From contig NW_024609837.1 of the NCBI RefSeq assembly GCF_016920785.2, positions 54,798,671 to 54,862,670 of the forward strand: DNA of 64,000 nucleotides, written 5' to 3'. Shown here piece by piece: positions 46,552-56,065 of this stretch. The DNA is from Ixodes scapularis (taxonomy: Eukaryota; Arthropoda; Arachnida; Ixodida; Ixodidae). The notes under the pieces were generated by a model. It was not told the origin of the DNA, made no database searches, and worked only from the letters and a program-made list of their open reading frames with translations. Each line of letters begins with the position of its first letter. Within the stretch, counting starts at the first letter, position 1. The translations under genes and the position numbers were made by a program.

Positions 46552-47189
46552 AGGGATACTACAACGAAATTTCGGCGCTCATTTTTTGGTCTATATGTGT
46601 TCAAAAAAGCACCATCAAATCGAACATACCAATATCTCGTTAAAAAAGTCACGAAAAGGAATTTTAAAACGAATTAAACGATTAGCAAAGAGCACCTGGT
46701 GGATGTCGCTAACGCCTCGCTTGTAATGCCCGTCTAGCAACCTTGGCAGCTAGTGACGGAGGTTGTCTCGAATCCGGTCACGACGAGAGAAGGGGGGAAG
46801 GAGGAACTCCCCTCTTCCCGAGAATGCCTTTTGTGTGTCGCAGAAGTCGCTATTGTCCCCCTACAAGATTATAGAAGATTAACCCGTCACTCAAAATTTG
46901 TACAAAAGCAGCCGCTTCGGTAGCTGGAACGACTAGGCCATCCTCTCGACGTCAACCTCGCCGTAGCTTTGGTCGTCTTGAGACGACATACGTCACGATT
47001 GCGTTGGATGTCACGTGGTCTCCGCTGGGCCTTCTCCGAGCGCTTGCCAAAGTGGGCCGTTTATAACGAAAAATACAGCCACCAGGCTCAAAATACAAAC
47101 GTGCGATTGTCATTTACGGATAATGTGGATCATATTCAACCTATTTTTGAAGACGACGGGAATATTTCAAATTTCGTTGAAGTATCCTT
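46552..47189. mobile_element. TTAA element 3 (piggyBac-type MITE)
   Basis: The left end AGGGATACTACAACGAAATTT-like and right end AAATTTCGTTGAAGTATCCT are inverted repeats with one or two mismatches. TTAA flanks at 46548-46551 (shared with element 2) and 47190-47193. It is about 640 bp with no transposase. Confidence 0.85.
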
Positions 47190-47193
47190 TTAA

Positions 47194-47869
47194 ATACAAT
47201 TATGTATTTATTTTTGAAAAAAAGATCAATCAGTGGCAAGTTCTTTTTTTTGCGAGAGAATAACCTACGTCATAAAGCAGCACCTCATAGTAACCACGTG
47301 GTCACTGGAACAGAAGTGGTTACCTTCTCCCGCATCCCTTTGGACGTCCAGGTAATATAGTGTGCGGTTTAGTTAGTTTTGTGCGAGTGGCTGCCGCTGA
47401 CGAAAGCCAGCACCACGATGCATCCGGTTTCGTATAGGCACTTAGAAGCTAACATATTTGTGAGACAGCGAACTCTTCTATTTTAATATTTATCCTATTA
47501 CGTCCTTCTGGCGTTGCGTTCGGTAAAGTGTTTTTCATATTCCGTATCTTGTTTAATGAAAACTTCTTTAAGGGTCTAATTTGAGTTACCGAAGGCTAGT
47601 TCAAATAAAGAAAGCTGTATTTTCTCCCTACTGTTCCTTCAATTGTTTACAGGCCGAGGTGGCGGGATAGTTAGCGAGTTCTACTTGTAAGTAGGTTTGT
47701 AAGGAGGTCGCGGATTTTACAGCTACTGCGTCGGACCCAATTAGATGAAGTCCAAATGCGTAAACGTCGGTGAGGTAACCTTTGAGTGTACATAAAGAAA
47801 CCATTCCTGGTAGAAATCCCTGAGCCTTACACTACGATGAATCCCGTTTCGTATGTGCTAATTTTAGAT
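47194..47869. other. unassigned sequence between TTAA element 3 and hAT-D
   Basis: Two segments near 47407-47450 and 47825-47870 resemble each other (an ACGATG.ATCC.GTTTCGTAT pattern), which might be a diverged direct repeat of about 426 bp. No coding motif. With 31364-31705 this is the unexplained outer shell of the hAT-D insert. Confidence 0.35.
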
Positions 47870-48056
47870 GTTTTATTTGTAATTTATTTTGATGTTGCAA
47901 TTTGTCATTTATAATTTCCGAACCGGTTCAGCTCCCCGAACCGGTTCGCGAACCGGTTCGCGGATCGAAATAATCGAACCGGAACAAAATAAATTTTCCT
48001 GAGCCTGAACCGTAACCGAACCCGTATTTTTTTCGGTTCGACACACTGGTTTTAGT

Positions 48057-48378
48057 TCGTTTTTGTCGCTATCGGACTCGTTTACCGCGGCAAAATTGCT
48101 CCATCGGCTCCATGAAGCGCTCCGTGCCGCCCGCCGTGCCGACGGCGGTAGCTCTTGCAAGAACTAATTTTTCTTCTTTGGTGCTTTTGTAGCACGGTGT
48201 GATTACTCTTTGTTTTGTTTTGCTAGTTTCTTTATTGTTTTTCTCTAGCGGATTTTCTGTACTACGGCCGTGTAACCGTGTTGCTCCATCGCCGCTGTGT
48301 CGTACATACCGTGCGGCTCACAGAGTGTGCAGCTTATGAAAAATGCGGCGCATTTTTCATTAGCCCGAGCGATTTAAA
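48057..48378. other. spacer, nothing recognised
   Basis: Sequence right of hAT-D. There are no TIRs, tails or coding motifs. Confidence 0.35.
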
Positions 48379-48889
48379 AACCGCATGTAAGCGATTTGGC
48401 GAGCGGGAAGACAAGCGACGGCGACCCACTTCGCTGCCGCTCGGTCACTCGCGCGACGAGGCAAACCGCATGAAAGCGACGGGAGCACACGACCAAGGCG
48501 ATGAGCGCTAAGTTTTCTAGAAATCCCAAAACCGAGCTAAGCGACGAGTGACAGTGAAGGGTGAACCGTATGTAAGCGATTTAGCGAGCGATGGCGACAG
48601 CGACGGGAATCGGCGACGAGCGACGGAGATTTCTCGCGGTCGGTCGTCGCGTCGCTCGGTTTTTGGATTTTTAGAAAGGGTCGCTTATCACCTTGATCGC
48701 ATGCTCCCGTCTAGGGAGCCTTCATGTGCGCTCAAGCGCACATGAAGGCACTCTACTCCCATCGCTTTCATGCGGTTTGCCAAGTCGCGCGAGTGACCGA
48801 GCGACAGCGAATTAAGCGGGTCGTCGTCACTTGTCTTGTCGCTGCCGCTCGTCTCGTCCCGTCGCTCGCCAAATTGCTTACATGTGGTT
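48379..48889. repeat. large foldback with CGACGAGCGACG-rich arms
   Basis: The outer arms pair (48379-48408 against 48858-48889: CGCATGTAAGCGATTTGGCG against the complementary CGCCAAATTGCTTACATG). Between them many short CGAGCGACG/CGTCGCTCG tracts also pair. The exact centre is a perfect palindrome at 48718-48749. The arms also contain direct repeats of the CCG(C/T)ATGTAAGCGATTT segment (48381 and 48568). There is no target duplication that I can assign. Confidence 0.7.
48718..48749. repeat. perfect 32-bp palindrome
   Basis: Arms GCCTTCATGTGCGCT (48718-48732) and AGCGCACATGAAGGC (48735-48749) are separated by only CA. It sits at the middle of the larger foldback. Confidence 0.95.
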
Positions 48890-49266
48890 CAGCCTTTACA
48901 CACGGTACTCGGCGGCAACAAGGAAAACGGCCCGCCTCCCAGACCAACTTTTCTTCTCTCTTCTGTTCAACGAAGCTTCAACGATATGAAATTAGCACAC
49001 ACTAGCAGCGGACGACCGCGTAGCGTACCCAAGCCAGTCAAACCGAGACCTCGAAGATGGCGGATCGACGGTGGCGCTCCCTGGCAAAATCGAACCTGCA
49101 GGCTCAGTGAATACCACCTATGTATGTCGCCTTGTGTCCGTCGCTGTGCGCGTTATTTTGTTTACATGCCACTACTAGAAGCTCGTTTCATGGTACGTAA
49201 ACAGCGTCTCGGTAAGGATCATCGTCCGGAAAGGGGGGGGGGGGGGAGGAAGGAGGCTCTGCCCCC
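48890..49266. other. spacer with G-run before the LTR element
   Basis: No gene. A run of about 14 G residues (49238-49251) and a CCCCC stretch at 49262-49266 lie just before the 5' LTR. The latter is the putative target duplication. Confidence 0.4.
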
Positions 49267-52200
49267 TGTTGCGAAAGGGCCCAGGATCTCTATGGGCCCA
49301 GGAGACGACCTTGCCATTCCAAACCGACCGGCACGGGTGACCGCCCTGGAGCATCGTCACCAGGTGGCTACGCTTAGCGGTGCATGGAGGCAGGGCAGGA
49401 GGCGCCCTGGCGTCGACAACATGCCTCTTGCGAAGGGACGACGTGGCCTCCAACGCAGGATTATTAAGTTGACGAACGCCAGTGTCATCGGGCTTTACCT
49501 TCCGGGGGTTTCTCCCTCCTGCTTCGATCTGGCCTCGACGCGCGGCACCTCGGCAGCGTGGGACGCCCTCGACAAAGGAGGGGGCTTTGCGTCCTCCCCC
49601 TGCTTCGAGCTTCGAGGGGATTATCCCCTTTACGCACGGAGATCAAGACGCCTGCAATTAGGAATCTTTGCCCGTCCGGACCACGATGGCGCCGGTGACC
49701 AACGAGATCGACAGGCGACACCGTAACCAAGGTCGTCTGCCCTTCGGTGTGCGCGTTGTGTATTGCAGTGCGAGAGAGAGGGAGATGGCGCGCCTGGACG
49801 TTACGAACAATGAACCGTGGGGATTCCCTACTAGGGATGTAGGGAAAGGGGACCTTATAAAATGAGCAGCAGGCGGCTGCTACAGTATGCTCTCTTGGCA
49901 GTGTTCTCTTGTGTTTTCGACAGTGTTCTCAGGTGTTCTTGAGATGCTGTAACCTGTTCATATGTATATATAAAGAGTTGTATTATATAAGAGACACCCC
50001 TCCTGCTCCCTGGTCCTTCGCGAGTCCGGCCTCCACATGAGTTCCCGCCAGGGGCGGATCCAGACCTCCATTTTAGGGGGGGGCGGCTCCAGGGTGTAAA
50101 ACGGCGGGGGGGGGGGGGGGGGGGAGGAGTGTTTATATTTTTTTGTGGAGTTATCGTTTTTACTAAACTCGGATAACATAAAATAGATCTTGAGAGCTTT
50201 TGTATCGGTTTACCTGTCGGGGATGAACTCTTTGAATTAAAACCTTTCGGGTGACCACGCTATAGGTATCTCGAAAATTTTGGTGACACTATCCTTTCTG
50301 AAACATGTGTTTCAGACCGACACTACGTGAGCAGTCGATTTAGGGCAGCTTAAAGACATTGCCTTGGCAGACATTCTGGTTGGAGCTAGTGCTCAACTGC
50401 TGCGGCAACGGGAAGAGTGGCTTAAATCAGCGGAGCGAGTACGTTGCAAACAAGCGACAAAAATGGCCCGGCGGCTTCGACGCTGCTCGCGGCGTCAAAA
50501 CACTGTTGACGCAGCGAGCGAAACGAACGCTGCCATGCAAGTTCGTCGGTTGTTCGCCGTATATTTGGAATGTCCAGAGCGCAACACATGCGGCATTGCC
50601 AACCCAAACTCGTGTTTTCACGTGTTCTGAATGTAACTTGAGAGAACGAAAGCGAATAATTGTTGAATATTTTTTAAAGCATGTTGCAGTTCGGCAACTA
50701 TAACTTTTGAACTTAGACAAGACCTTAAACCAGCAATGGATCCTTCCAAATTATATTCAATTGCACTTCGTCTGGATATTTTCTGTATCAAAGGAACACT
50801 TACTTGTTTCTGGGTAGTTAGCTCATTCGTCAATGTCGAGAGGACAGGTGCAGAGATATGATAGGGCAGAGCGGTTGTAAGGTCGGCGAATCTCAACTGG
50901 GCTAAAGGCCGATCGCGACTGCAGTATGGATGTTTGGGAGTCGGTGTTCACTCGAACGGGCACAGGCACTGTCTATTTAATTTATGTATACTCGCATCTT
51001 TGAAAGGGCTCGTTTTCCCCAAGTCCGTTCGACACACACATATTCGCCCCTGCAAAGCCGCGCGAAAGCTCTGCCGTCAATCCACAGAAGCCGCGTTTAA
51101 ATGTAAAGGACGGCACCTAGGTGAGACAAGGGGTAGCGGGCGCCTTTCCTAAAATATGTCCCGCCACCCTAAGTTGAAACGGCATTGTATACAAATCAAT
51201 GCCTACGGCGTCGGCTTGAGGACCCCGTGTAAGCAGCCTCCAGCCTTTAGAGTGCTCGTACCGTTTATCTTTGAAACCCCATTAGAGGAAACATCTCCCC
51301 CTTCTGGCGCTCGTCGGCTTCTTTCTGTATTCCGCGCTGCGGCGCTGATCCCCAGTGAGGGATGGAGGCGAGGACGAAAGCGGGCTTATGTTTAAGGCAA
51401 GGTCGTGGGGAAGTCCGGAGCGTCTTCAGGAGAAGCTCAGACCCAGACTACACTGTACTCAGAGCATTTGCTTCCTCTCTCAGTTGAGAAGAAAAGCAAT
51501 TGGTCACCTGGTTGTACAAGCTGCATCCCCCCCCCCCCCCCCCCCTGGAACGTCTCCTCCCGGTACGTCCCCTCCGCACTTCCCTTGGCAATGAGCACAC
51601 CGTGCCAATAAGATACCTTTAGTGAGCCCGTGGGCGACAGCATCTCAAAGCAAGCCAAAAAAGACATGCCAAAAGACAAGCCCAAAACCACGAAGAAACC
51701 ATCAAACGAAAAGTGATGAAAAGGCGGCCGCTAGAGAGGAAGGATAATCCGCTACCCTTGAGGAACGCTGCTTGGCGTCTGCGCTTGGGAGCTTTCAGGG
51801 CACACATTTTTCGCAGACAATCCCTAAAGAGAGAGAGGGAGACAAAGAGAGAGAGAGAGAGAGAGAAAGGTATTTTCCCCCCGTGCTCGACGTGCTGGCC
51901 TTGTTTGGAAGTGTGCCTGCAGTCGGGGACCCTGATATTTGGTGCGCCTCCCCACTGTCTCTCCACTTCGAAACTCCTAACGCCGTCCCTGTCGGGAAGA
52001 CGTACCGTGACCTTGACGGAGATAAACCCCACTTTGGAAGCGCCCAGCAGGCACGTCCACCCACCGCTGTTTTAATCTTTTGTTTCTCGCGTCGATTGCC
52101 TACGTTTTTTCTTCGAGCTGACGAAGAACCCCGGGGGGTGGGGGTTGCCTGGTGAGGCGTTTGGGGGGGGGGGCGATCGCCCCCACCGCCCCCCCCCCCC

Positions 52201-52283
52201 CCTAGGATCCGCCACTGGTTCCCGCCCTGGCTCGGCTCCCTGCAGTACCCAAAGAGTCCCCGGACAACCACGCTGTCCCAACA
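49267..52283 (+). repeat. 5' LTR, interrupted by hAT-E
   Basis: The left part 49267-50048 and right part 52226-52283 together match the 3' LTR. It differs by a 17-bp local duplication near 49284-49310 (GGGCCCAGG twice) and a few substitutions. A TATA-like TTATAAAATG lies at about 49855, and a second AT-rich TATATATAAAG at about 49964. Confidence 0.88.
50049..52217. mobile_element. hAT-E, 2.2-kb non-autonomous hAT in the 5' LTR
   Basis: The ends CAGGGGCGGATCCAG and GGATCCGCCACTG are inverted, and the 8-bp duplication GTTCCCGC lies at 50041-50048 and 52218-52225. The intact 3' LTR supplies the empty site (GTTCCCGC once, at about 55580). Inside are long G-runs near each end (about 50078-50124, 52164-52202), a C-run (51529-51545) and a GA microsatellite (about 51825-51869). 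No transposase frame is recognised. The CAG(G/T)GGCGGATC terminus is a widespread arthropod hAT end. Confidence 0.92.
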
Positions 52284-52285
52284 AC

Positions 52286-52303
52286 TGGTGGCAGCGGTGG
52301 GAT
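52286..52303 (+). promoter_or_regulatory. primer-binding site, tRNA-Leu type
   Basis: TGGTGGCAGCGGTGGGAT starts 2 nt after the LTR end. Its complement ends ..CCGCTGCCA-CCA, which matches the 3' end of metazoan tRNA-Leu (AAG/TAG type) as I remember it. The match supports priming of minus-strand synthesis by that tRNA. Confidence 0.75.
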
Positions 52304-52484
52304 CGACTTCGCCGGACCATGACTTCTTGTGTGGGTGAGTGCCCGGCCCTTTCTTTCTCAATCTGCCAGACCCATTAGCTCTAAGTTTTGCTTGTGGGCG
52401 TTGGAGATAGTTGTTGTCAGAAGGACTGTGTGACCGTTCTGACGCGAGCTTTTTGTGAGAAGGAGGGCCAACAGAAGCTGGATC

Positions 52485-53450
52485 ATGAGTCTCGAGGCAT
52501 TCCGCTGGTACGAGTTGGTACAGGTCTGTACCGAATTAGGAATAGATTTGGGGCAGACAAAACGCAAACCGCACATCATAAAACTCCTTCAGGCCGAAGA
52601 CGTCAGCGTTGAGGAGTTCACTGAGGCTTTGGGGGAAATTCGCGGAAGGGAACAGGAGGCTCGCGAAAGGGAACAGGAGGTTCGCGAGGAGGAACGCAAA
52701 ATGCGGGCCGACGAGGAGGCTCGCGAGAGGGCTAGAAAGGAACTTGAGTGGGCTCTCGAGTGTGAGAAATGGGAACTCGAGAAACGCGAGTACAAGCGCG
52801 AAATGAAGCGGCTCGACTACGAGTTCGAGCAGCTCGAGCTCGCGAAGAAAGCGCGGGAGTTGGAGGCTCTTTCTCGGGCTGCAACAGGCGTTGAAGGGGT
52901 GACAGGAAAGGCGTGTCAGGGAAAGGAGAAAGTGGGAGCTGGGGGCACAAAGATAACCGGAGACCAGCGTCTTTCTCCCGACACGACCGTCGCCGTTCTT
53001 CGCAAGCCCGACCCGAACTCCGAGCGGCGGGACGGTGAAAGTGATGTGGAAGCAGCGGCAGAAGTGGTGTGTCAGGCAAAGTGGAAAACGGAAGCTGGGG
53101 ACACCGAGGTGACCGGAAACGAGCGTGTTTCCTCCGACACGACCGACGCTGTTCCACGTAAGACCGACGCCGTTCCGTACAAGACCGACCGAACGCCCGA
53201 GCTGCGGGAGAAAGAAGAGGCTCTTGGGGCATCCAGCGGCGACTTCCCAGATGACGAAGGCGATGCCAAGACGGGGACGACGCCGAGGAGTTCCAGCCAG
53301 CTCATGGAGAGCAGCGCCAAGATGCCGGAGATGGCGGTCCCAACAACTGATCCTGACCACTCTGATCGGCACCCGTGCGGCTTCATGACCATGCCCACGG
53401 TGCCGTCGCGGGAGTCCAAGCGGCCCACCAGGAGGGAGCTAGGTGATTGA
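52485..53450 (+). CDS. gag-like ORF of the LTR element
   Basis: I chose the ATG at 52485 (MSLEAF) over the upstream ATG at 52455 because conservation-like sequence begins there. The 321-residue product starts with a compact helical segment (about 1-50) including LCTELG-like and KRKPHIIKLL motifs, as in SAP/Gag N-termini of arthropod Gypsy elements. A long charged coiled-coil follows (about 55-145, repeated EAREREQE/VREEER). The rest is a low-complexity linker with repeated (G/S)DTEVTGNERVSSDTT-like units. No capsid major homology region or CCHC knuckle is visible. The next ORF overlaps its end by 8 bp in the +1 frame, suggesting a frameshift-expressed or broken longer protein. Confidence 0.65.
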   Translation: MSLEAFRWYELVQVCTELGIDLGQTKRKPHIIKLLQAEDVSVEEFTEALGEIRGREQEAREREQEVREEERKMRADEEARERARKELEWALECEKWELEKREYKREMKRLDYEFEQLELAKKARELEALSRAATGVEGVTGKACQGKEKVGAGGTKITGDQRLSPDTTVAVLRKPDPNSERRDGESDVEAAAEVVCQAKWKTEAGDTEVTGNERVSSDTTDAVPRKTDAVPYKTDRTPELREKEEALGASSGDFPDDEGDAKTGTTPRSSSQLMESSAKMPEMAVPTTDPDHSDRHPCGFMTMPTVPSRESKRPTRRELGD

Positions 53451-54186
53451 GATTTCGTTCGACGAGATCAATCAGTCCTGCCTGGTGCGGTTGCGGAACC
53501 CCGACTCCAGAGAATTCACAGAGTCCAGGCACAAGGAAGACGTCGACGAGTACGCGTCCCACAGCGAGTCGTCATCGAGGTTGGAGGACGGGAGACCCCA
53601 AGCCGGCCATCCCAGGGGACCTGCAACCGGCGGCGGCTGCGCGGGCAAGGGACCCACTGGAGACACGATGGAGCCCGGGCGAGACAAAGCAAGCCCGACG
53701 CCAGTGCACCCGAGGACGTCGTCATCTTCGCGGCATGGTGCATCTGAGACGGAGAACTCGGAGGCTGTTATGAGCAAGCAACCGAAATCCAAGAGGAAGA
53801 GGCGGCGCCGAATCAGCGTTGTACGTTCTAGCAGCAAAGCTTCCTGCAAAGAGCGCCCAGGAAAACGCGATGAGCGCTGCTTCACAAAGAGGAGGCGGTC
53901 CTCGGGGCTGAGAGGGGGCAAACTCCAGGACCCCCATCCCAAAGAGCCACGGACCCACAGCTCAAGTACGAGCAAGGAGCCTGGAGAAGGTACCAACGAG
54001 CCTGGAACGGCTCAACAAGGTTCGAGACGGAAGCACAGCTCATCGCCCAGGGTTCAGCCAGGCATCACGTCGGACGGGGAAACCAAAAGAGATCTCCGGG
54101 ACGGCAACGTCGTGCCTGCACGGAAGTCCAAGGAGAAGAACTTGAACAGTCCGAGTGAGGCCAAGAACAAACAGGGCGTGGGTTAG
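53443..54186 (+). CDS. second ORF of the LTR element, basic Ser/Arg-rich protein
   Basis: A 248-codon frame opens at a GTG at 53443, with no early ATG. It reads EISFDEINQSCLVRLRN, then becomes Ser/Gly/Glu-rich, with a strongly basic patch SKRKRRRRIS (near residue 117) that looks like a nuclear localisation or RNA-binding segment, and a Lys-rich end. No known domain is recognised. It may be the continuation of the gag ORF after a +1 shift or an accessory protein. Confidence 0.5.
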   Translation: MIEISFDEINQSCLVRLRNPDSREFTESRHKEDVDEYASHSESSSRLEDGRPQAGHPRGPATGGGCAGKGPTGDTMEPGRDKASPTPVHPRTSSSSRHGASETENSEAVMSKQPKSKRKRRRRISVVRSSSKASCKERPGKRDERCFTKRRRSSGLRGGKLQDPHPKEPRTHSSSTSKEPGEGTNEPGTAQQGSRRKHSSSPRVQPGITSDGETKRDLRDGNVVPARKSKEKNLNSPSEAKNKQGVG

Positions 54187-54821
54187 ATGCGAAGAAGGAC
54201 TTTCGAGAAAAAGGGAGGGCTAAACGTGGTTTTTTTAGGGTAATTGAGTCGACTAGGTAATTCGGCAAGGTTATTAGCTTTTCTTTTCGAGTTTTGCGTT
54301 TCGTTCGGCTTTAGCTCGTTGTGCTCGCGGTAAAGTTCATTGAAAGTGGTTTTCTCCTCAGTATAGTTTGACTTATAGAGTACGGCTCGAGTTTGATAGG
54401 GATATGCTCTATTTGAGTTACGTTGCGGTTTGTAATGTGGTTTTGTTTTCACGGGAGTCCGTTTTATTTTGGGGTTGAGCGTTAGAGGGCTTTTATTGGC
54501 CTACAAAAGTTCCCTTCGCTAGAGAAGCCTGTCGGAGGAAAATAAGTTTCTTTGTGCGTGTCTTTCGTTGATAGCATGGTACGGAACTTTCACGAGGCAT
54601 TTTTTGTTGTGTTTTGTTTTGGTCTGGCGGATTGGAGAGATTGGGTGCTGGTCGCTTGCCTGCGCGGAGTGTGGCTCGGTGTTGTGGGTTTTGTTACTGC
54701 CACTTCCCAGTCTGGACTCCAGCCTGGACCTCAGTCGCCAGCCCAGCTGTGAGACCACGTCTTTCAAGGGACCAGTGTGGACTGCTCCCCCTCAAGACAC
54801 TCTTCCTGGCGGCGGAGGAGC
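54187..54821. other. non-coding tail of the LTR element interior
   Basis: The region is AT-rich from 54200 to 54600 and then moderately GC-rich. A short purine-rich GGCGGCGGAGGAG lies directly before the 3' LTR (54808-54820) and is the best candidate polypurine tract. Remnants of a missing pol were looked for and not seen. Confidence 0.55.
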
Positions 54822-55642
54822 TGTTGCGAAAGGGCCCAGGAGACTACCTTGCCATTCCAAACCGACCGGCACGGCTGAACGCCCTGGAGCATCGTCACCA
54901 AATGGCTACGCTTAGCGGTGCATGGGGGCAGGGCAGGAGGCGCCCTGGCGTCGACAACATGCCTCTTGCGAAGGGACGACGTGGCCTCCAACGCAGGATT
55001 ATTAAGTTGACGGACGCCAGTGTCATCGGGCTTTACCTTCCGGGCTTCTCCTTCCTGCTTCGATCTGGCCTCGACGCGCGGCACCTCGGCAGCGTGGGAC
55101 GCCCTCGACAAATTAGGGGGCTTTGCGTCCTCCCCCTGCTTCGAGCTTCGAGGGGATTATCCCCTTTACGCACGGAGATCAAGACGCCTGCAATTAGGAA
55201 TCTTTGCCCGTCCGGACCACGATGGCGCCGGTGACCAAGGAGATCGACAGGCGACACCGTGACCAAGGTCGTCTGCCCTTCGGTGTGCGCGTCGTGTATT
55301 GCAGTGCGAGAGAGAGGGAGATGGCGCGCCTGGACGTTACGAACAATGAACCGTGGGGATTCCCTACTAGGGATGTAGGGAAAGGGGACCTTATAAAATG
55401 AGCAGCAGGCGGCTGCTACAGTGTGCTCTCTTGGCAGTGTTCTCTTGTGTTTTCGACAGTGTTCTCAGCTGTTCTTGAGATGCTGTAACCTGTTCATATG
55501 TATATATAAAGAGTTGTATTATATAAGAGACACCCCTCCTGCTCCCTGGTCCTTCGCGAGTCCGGCCTCCACATGAGTTCCCGCCCTGGCTCGGCTCCCT
55601 GCAGCACCCAAAGAGTACCCGGACAACCACGCTGTCCCAACA
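54822..55642 (+). repeat. 3' LTR, intact
   Basis: The LTR is 821 bp, beginning TGTTGCG and ending CCAACA. It has a TATA-like box TTATAAAATG at 55391 and a run of TATATATAAAG/TTATATAAG at about 55500-55528. It is uninterrupted and nearly identical to the assembled 5' LTR, so the insertion is young. Open frames within it are compositional. Confidence 0.9.
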
Positions 55643-56065
55643 CCCCCCCCCCCCTACCCCTGGATTTCATTAGGGGGGGGGGGGCACGAGCCCCGATGCC
55701 CCTCCGTAGTCTACGCCTATGTTCGTGCTACAGAAGAAGGTGCCGAAGGAAAGAGAGTCTTATTTTTGCTAGGCCGCTTTATCTTGCAGTCTTGTCCAAT
55801 AATAATAATAATAATAATAATTCTATTTGCACATACTGGAATGGGCACATGTGGCGGTGCGCGGGGCTAGGCAGATAGTTGAAAAACCCTAACGCAAAGC
55901 GCCTGCCAGCCCGCCACCATATGTGAAAAAACATAACAGACATATATATGTACAGAATATACCCAATACAGAAAGTACAAGCAACGCGCGTATCCTCGGG
56001 GCGATGAGAAGTCGTCAGTCCAAACTCGTCGTTCCGTCACTGGGAGAAATGACATCCAACACCAC
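55643..56065. other. C/G-run and (AAT)n, element debris
   Basis: A C-run (55641-55654) and G-run (about 55672-55684) with GGGGCACGAGCCCCGATGCC in between resemble an end of a G-rich hAT family. An (AAT)n microsatellite lies at 55797-55821. No coding. Confidence 0.45.

Larger units (their letters stand above)
30871..48048. mobile_element. hAT-D copy 2, split by a 16.5-kb insert
   Basis: The left part (30871 to about 31362) and right part (about 47870-48048) together reconstitute hAT-D copy 1 in reverse orientation, with only about 20 bp of A-rich centre not accounted for. The outer ends are CAGGGTGTCGAACCGG and CGGTTCGACACACTG. The same 8-bp repeat GTTTTAGT flanks both ends (30863-30870 and 48049-48056). 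Matching TSDs 17 kb apart show that both ends belong to one insertion event and that everything between arrived later. What mobilised the outermost inserted sequence is not visible. Confidence 0.87.
49267..55642 (+). mobile_element. non-autonomous LTR retrotransposon without polymerase
   Basis: Two nearly identical LTRs (821 bp in the intact 3' copy) begin TGTTGCGAAAGG and end GTCCCAACA. A primer-binding site follows the 5' LTR, then a gag-like ORF, a second basic ORF, about 640 bp without coding, and the 3' LTR. The internal region (52284-54821) is only 2.5 kb, with no protease, RT, RNase H or integrase motif in any frame. CCCCC flanks both ends (49262-49266 and 55643-55647), but inside C-rich sequence this is weak. 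The element must borrow enzymes from an autonomous relative. Confidence 0.88.

Noticed and set aside
31362..47682. GCGAGTTCT at 31362 and 47674 as target duplication of the hAT-D insert
   Set aside because: Nine bases match by chance easily over this distance, and hAT-D sequence does not resume after the second copy.
48836..49726. 296-codon plus-strand open frame across the 5' LTR
   Set aside because: It runs from spacer into the LTR, is repeated in part in the 3' LTR with frame changes, and has no motif; it is compositional.
51795..53372. Long minus-strand open frames (188 and 278 codons) opposite the LTR element
   Set aside because: They cross the hAT-E/LTR boundary or mirror the gag-like ORF, and they are low-complexity Leu/Ser/Pro translations of its antisense.
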